A DNA stretch of 64,000 nucleotides from Carcinoscorpius rotundicauda (Eukaryota > Arthropoda > Merostomata > Xiphosura > Limulidae): NCBI GenBank assembly GCA_011833715.1, contig CM022406.1, positions 18,731,640 to 18,795,639 of the forward strand. Direction: 5' to 3'. The notes beneath the pieces are model-generated. The model worked only from the letters and a program-made list of their open reading frames with translations, ran no database searches and was not told the DNA's origin. Each line of letters opens with the position of its first letter. Within the stretch, counting starts at the first letter, position 1. A program made the translations under genes and the position numbers. Shown here one piece after another: positions 59,951 through 64,000 of this stretch.

Positions 59951-60779
59951 TATAACTGAATATAGTTTTTGTATATATATATATATTCAATTTTATTCAT
60001 TATCAACTGCCAGTACCCTCGTGCTATTTTTTATTTTATCTGCTTTATTTTTTTGAGAATTTGTCACGCAATATTGAAACATACTTTGTTACACAGCGTT
60101 ACATTCTTACACCATGATTTTAATAAAGTGAATCCTATAACGTGATACAAATTTATCTAACTCTAATAAGATTTTTAATTCACCTACTCACATATTCACT
60201 CATGATTCTAAACGCTCTACAAACTCGCTGCTATTTCAAATATGTCATAGATTCTGGTATAGCACGTAATTGTTTTTGATAGTACCATTACCACTGCTAT
60301 TAGAAGCTCTATCATAGTGTAACTAGCTTTCGAAAACTAACTTAGCTCGGTGTAATCGCACATTTTTTGTTGCAAGCACTAGTTTTCAAAAATAATTTTA
60401 AGTTATGTAAAATCATCATTTAATTATTTTTTTCTTTAATTTTCCGAAAACAAAGTACTTACAACAGAAGAGATTTACAAACTTTCGTTTAGGTTGACCA
60501 CTTTCTAATAATCTACTTGGTCATTCTTTTACAATTTAGGCTTGTCAAAACTTCATTTTTCACTCAGACAGCTCACTTCCATTCTACAAAGTTTCATCAT
60601 GCCAAAACACTCTATCAAATAATAGAATCAAATATCTTTTTCTAAAATCAAAGCGCTCATTTTGACCGTTTTCAGGTTCTTTCTTGAAGCCATTAGCCAC
60701 CCAATACTTTTATTACATTCATTTCTGCATCTTGCTATTCTACGTTTAATTATAATAAAATTATTAAATATTCATAAGC
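59951..60779. other. AT-rich non-coding stretch
   Basis: (TA)n at about 59975-59990. The lower boundary of the inverted PLE arm is uncertain and could lie in this region. Confidence 0.4.
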
Positions 60780-61288
60780 AATTTGTGGATTTTTTTCTTG
60801 TAACGCTCTTTAGGAGAAAATCATGTCAGCTGTATTTGTTTGTTACTCTTGAGTCCAAATTTCCACTCTACGTTTAATTGGTTCTCGTGTTTTTGTTTGA
60901 TTTATGTGTATTTGTTTAATTTTTTTTTGTATCTGGTAAGATGTTGCTCATTTTTCTGAATGTACTTATTTGTGTTTATTACAACTATAGCAGTGCTTTT
61001 ATCCGCTTTTGGAATTCTGATGTTGTTTTGTTTTAGGTTCTTTATAGAACTAATATCTTTGATTTAAAGTTATTTTCTAGTTTTCTTTTCTATGAAAGTG
61101 TGTTGATGATTTTGCGTGAAACTTCTTTGAAAAAGTTGTTTAAAATACTGTTTTGAGGTGTTTCGGGGAAATAGATGTTTTCAATTCTACCTGGAAAGAT
61201 AGGTTATTGGTTGTCGATGGAATTGTTGTCGAAGTTCTCTTCTTTCCGGTGGTTGTTTCCGTTGTTTTGTTTCTATTTTTAGGTTGTG
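60780..61288 (-). mobile_element. Penelope-like retroelement 2, inverted N-terminal arm
   Basis: The minus strand encodes the start of a PLE RT. NNLSFQVELKTSISPKHLKT lies near 61210-61155, followed after stops by KADKSTAIVVINTNKYI near 61012-60960, the 'KADKGxAVVIxxxxxYI' hallmark of this group. Further along it shares the ACAAATACAGCTGACATGAT block with element 1. It faces away from the rest of the element (61289-62160). Confidence 0.75.
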
Positions 61289-62160
61289 TAGAAAGGATCA
61301 CTAGAAACCAAATAAACACAGCCACAAAACTATGCTCGCCCGATAAAATTAAGGAAGAAATCAACAAAATAAAACGACACTTCATCAATATTAATAAATT
61401 TCCTCTAAAAACTGTTGAAACAATTATACGCTTACCACACAACACAATCAATAATAAATAATCAATAATAAATCCCAAGATGCAACAAACTACAATCCTT
61501 ACACTGCTACATACCATATATTCCCGATATCAGCGACAAAATAACCAAAATTTATATTAAAAAATTTAAGACAAAGCACAACATTCCAGTAGATATAAAA
61601 TTTATTTAAATACCACGTACAAAACTAAAGTCCATATTGTGTAAAAACTACAATAACAACATAACTAACTACATAATTTATAAATACAATGTAACAACTG
61701 TCACGACTTGTATATCTGAGAAACAAGTAGAAAAATGGAAACTTGATTCAAAGAACAAAAAAAAAACATGTTCGTACGTTTTTGAGCATTGCAAATCAAA
61801 TAAACATAACATAATCATATAAAACACACAGATACTAAGTAGGGAAACAAATATAAACAAAGGTAAAATAAAAAAGCCTTACTTATAGAGCAACTAAAAC
61901 CAAAATTAAACCAACGTAATGGAACACCTTTACATCTATACTAATTAATAACAAAACATCCATCTGGAACGCCCCATGCGTTCCCATACCCATTTATACT
62001 CTCGTGCCTAAGATGTGCCCGGCAACGGTCAGGTGCTACTCTCTCTTTGTTAATCTGAAGATGACCTAAGACGGTCAAAATGTCGTTCTCTACTTTATTT
62101 TAATTAAAGTGCTAATAATCATAACGGCCGTCTTAAAAATACATTTTAAATTCTGACTTA
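61289..62160 (+). mobile_element. Penelope-like retroelement 2, C-terminal arm with GIY-YIG remnant
   Basis: From 61298 the plus strand reads RITRNQINTATKLCSPDKIK and continues Lys/Asn-rich, the RT thumb/linker of PLEs. At 61690-61743 it reads CNNCHDLYI, a stop codon (TGA, 61717-61719), then ETSRKMET. This is the PLE GIY-YIG region, where the usual Gly codon after YI appears changed to a stop. The later segment LIEQLKPKLNQRNGTPLHLY (about 61883-61942) is the typical C-terminus. The 3' UTR carries TACTTTATTTTAATTAAAGTG as in element 1. The RT core with the YxDD box is absent. Confidence 0.8.
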
Positions 62161-62192
62161 CTGATGAGACACTGGAAGCTGTACAAAACTAT

Positions 62193-62346
62193 ATTAATAA
62201 ATAATCCCCCCAGTGGCTCAGCGGTATGTCTGCGGAATTACACGCTAAAATCCGGGTTTCGATACCCGTGGTGGGCAGAGCACAGATAGCTCATTGTGTA
62301 GCTTTGTGCTTAATTCAAAAACAACAAAAAAACAATTAATAAATAA
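62193..62346 (+). repeat. SINE family 2 with 12-bp TSD, just after the PLE
   Basis: ATTAATAAATAA at 62193-62204 and 62335-62346 flanks a full-length copy at 62205-62334: head CCCCCCAGTGGCTCAGCGG, GGACTTACACGC-type loop region (here GGAATTACACGC), B-box, GGTGGGCAGAGCAC and an (AAC)n tail. Well preserved. Confidence 0.95.
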
Positions 62347-62564
62347 ATTAAAATAAAATTTACATAAATGTGCAAAATATAACATCATATGAAAACATAA
62401 AACAACTCTTCAGTAAATATGCATAATTATGAACATGTAAGGCGAATAATATCACTAAGGCTTAATTAATTATTTTTAAATTATCAATATTAGTGGAAAC
62501 TAAGAAAATACATTTTAGGCAACAATGATTTTTGCAAAACGTAGATGTGGAAAAAAATTTGAGT
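62347..62564. other. No recognisable feature
   Basis: AT-rich linker. Confidence 0.4.
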
Positions 62565-62690
62565 AGCTTAGTTTTTATTCTGAGTGCAAAACTACACAAT
62601 AAACTGTCTATACTCTGTTCCCTGCAGGGATCAAAATCTGAATTTTCTGGATGTAAATTTGTAAAATTACTTCTGACACAGTAACTTAAG
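62565..62690 (-). repeat. SINE family 2, degraded
   Basis: Minus strand: AAAACTACACAATAAACTGTC tail domain, CTATACTCTGTTCCCTGCAGGG block, B-box remnant ATCAAAATCTG and a decayed head. Confidence 0.65.
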
Positions 62691-62725
62691 TAGCTCTGTC
62701 ACACATTAAATGTTCCCCGCTAACA

Positions 62726-62848
62726 GGGCCTGGCATGGCCTAGCGCGTTAAGGCGTGTAATCTGCGGGTTCGTGTCCGAGTCGCGCCAAACATGCTCGCC
62801 CTCCCAGCCGTGGGGGCGTTATAATTTCAAGAACAAACAAACAAATCC
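62726..62848 (+). repeat. SINE family 1, body deleted
   Basis: Head with A-box variant GGCCTAGCGCGTTAAGGCG, body to GGGGGCGTTATAAT, then a jump to a tail of TTCAAGAACAAACAAAC. Nearly the whole body is lost. Confidence 0.85.
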
Positions 62849-62857
62849 CCGCTAATA

Positions 62858-62975
62858 ATACACTAGTAAGTCTACGGAATTGCAACGCTAAAATCAGCGG
62901 TTTGATTCCCGTCGGTAAACTCAGCATACATCCTGAGGTGGCTTTGCTACAAGAAAATACACAAACACACACACG
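62858..62975 (+). repeat. SINE family 2-related, subfamily variant
   Basis: CTAGTAAGTCTACGGAATTGC head, B-box GGTTTGATTCCC, then CATCCTGAGGTGGCTTTGCTAC and an (AC)n end. Confidence 0.7.
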
Positions 62976-63041
62976 AATAAAAACAAAGAGAAAAGTAAAT
63001 ATTGTTATTTGAACTTGATTATATTTTTTAAGATTCATATA

Positions 63042-63288
63042 GGCCCGGTATGGCCAGGTGGGTTAAGGCGTTCAACTCGTCATTTGAGGGTCGCACCAAA
63101 CATGTTCGCCCTTTCAGCCGTGGGGGCGTTATATTTTACGATCAATCCCACTATTCTTTGGAAAAAGTGTAGCTCAAGAGTTGGCGACGGGTGATGATGA
63201 CTAGCTGCCTTCCCTCTAGTCTTATACTGCTATATTAGAGACGGCTAGTACAGATGGCCCTCGTGTAGCTTTGCGCGAAATTCAAAAC
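63042..63288 (+). repeat. SINE family 1, B-box deleted
   Basis: Head GGCCCGGTATGGCCAGGTGG followed by ACTCGTCATTTGAGGGTCGCACC. The B-box segment (about 14 bp) is missing, while the body and tail are complete. Confidence 0.92.
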
Positions 63289-64000
63289 ACCAAATAATAC
63301 ATGTATTTGTTATAAAAACAAATGAACTAGATTTGAAGAAGACTAAAATTTGTGGGGTAATTGAATGGATAAAGTAGGCGTATCTATTTAAATACGTTGT
63401 ATCGATGCATAAATACATATATACACAAATGTATTTGACTATGTAATAATAATTGCTTAGAAAAATTCAATCAAATGAACCTACATCAGCTATAAAAGAG
63501 ATGTAAGAAACTAATAAGCTTTCGTATGTAATTCAAAACAACAACAAAAACTTGGTAATTTTTAGTTCACTTTTTTGAGTAAATATTGAGCTTGTAAACG
63601 CAAAAAAGATTTGATTAAAAACGTACAGATATAAAGGGTTAACAAATTTAAGAGGCATTAAACATTTCTAGTCAACTCGCAATTTTCTAGATATTTGCTC
63701 AATGAATTTACTCCAAACATATGGACGTCTGAACTGAAGTTACATTTCTATAGCTTTCAATTGCCAGAAAGGTTATTTTTACTAGATAGTTTCCATTCTG
63801 TTATTTTTAAATTCATATTCAGTACATATACACGTGCATTATAAACTTCAAATTCTATCATCTCACCAAAGTGAAAAGTGTAGTTTCGTGTGATACAGTT
63901 CCTATTCAAACAAAAACGAACGTAAGCTAGTCGTGTGGTGACAAATTGCTTGAAGGCCTGTCTGAAATTCTACATACAGCATTAGATACCTGCTGATTAT
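63289..64000. other. No recognisable feature
   Basis: AT-rich non-coding sequence to the window end. Confidence 0.45.

Noticed and set aside
61140..61517. 125-aa minus frame read as one gene
   Set aside because: Only its second half corresponds to the inverted Penelope-like N-terminal arm. The first half lies on the wrong strand of the C-terminal arm, so the frame spans an inversion joint and is not a gene.

Overview
This is a eukaryotic, AT-rich, gene-poor window. There are no operons, ribosome-binding sites or long reading frames, and almost all recognisable content is transposable elements. Most of the interspersed repeats belong to two SINE families that I associate from memory with chelicerate genomes, horseshoe crabs in particular. 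That placement is an inference and was not tested by any search. Most short open frames are chance frames, many of them running through SINE copies.

Repeats. SINE family 1 has a tRNA-Thr-like head (anticodon CGT in the loop), a long conserved body and an (AAAC)n tail. About 30 copies or fragments lie on both strands. SINE family 2 has a tRNA-Val-like head (anticodon TAC), a short body and an (AAC)n tail, with about 20 copies. The two families end in nearly the same 3' domain, which suggests they share a LINE partner. Three family-2 copies and one family-1 copy keep clean 11-14 bp target-site duplications (TSDs).

Other elements. (1) Two full-length solo LTRs of one retrotransposon family, 13524-14292 (minus) and 45909-46738 (plus), each have TG...CA ends and a perfect 5-bp TSD; a truncated third copy lies at 48941-49065. 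(2) A 5'-truncated jockey/I-like LINE, 38831-40124, is inserted inside a SINE with a 13-bp TSD. (3) There are two decayed Penelope-like elements (PLEs). The one at 55455-56460 keeps the RT core. The one at 60780-62160 has its N-terminal part inverted relative to its thumb and GIY-YIG part. (4) A tandem duplication with a period of about 1.34 kb (44485-47970) has its second copy split by a solo LTR.

Possible host-gene exons. The best is 6450-6618 (+). It has splice sites, a furin-like RTKR site and a Cys-x-Cys-Pro motif leading into Gly-x-x-Gly, like the junction before the first collagen domain of membrane collagens. Weaker candidates are 28758-28950 (-), 41284-41473 (+), 57020-57067 (+), 25362-25469 (+) and 8582-8673 (+). 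If 6450-6618 is real, the window is largely intron or intergenic DNA around a long arthropod gene. I found no CRISPR array, rRNA or functional tRNA gene, and no clear new coding system. The most informative content is the nested insertion history.
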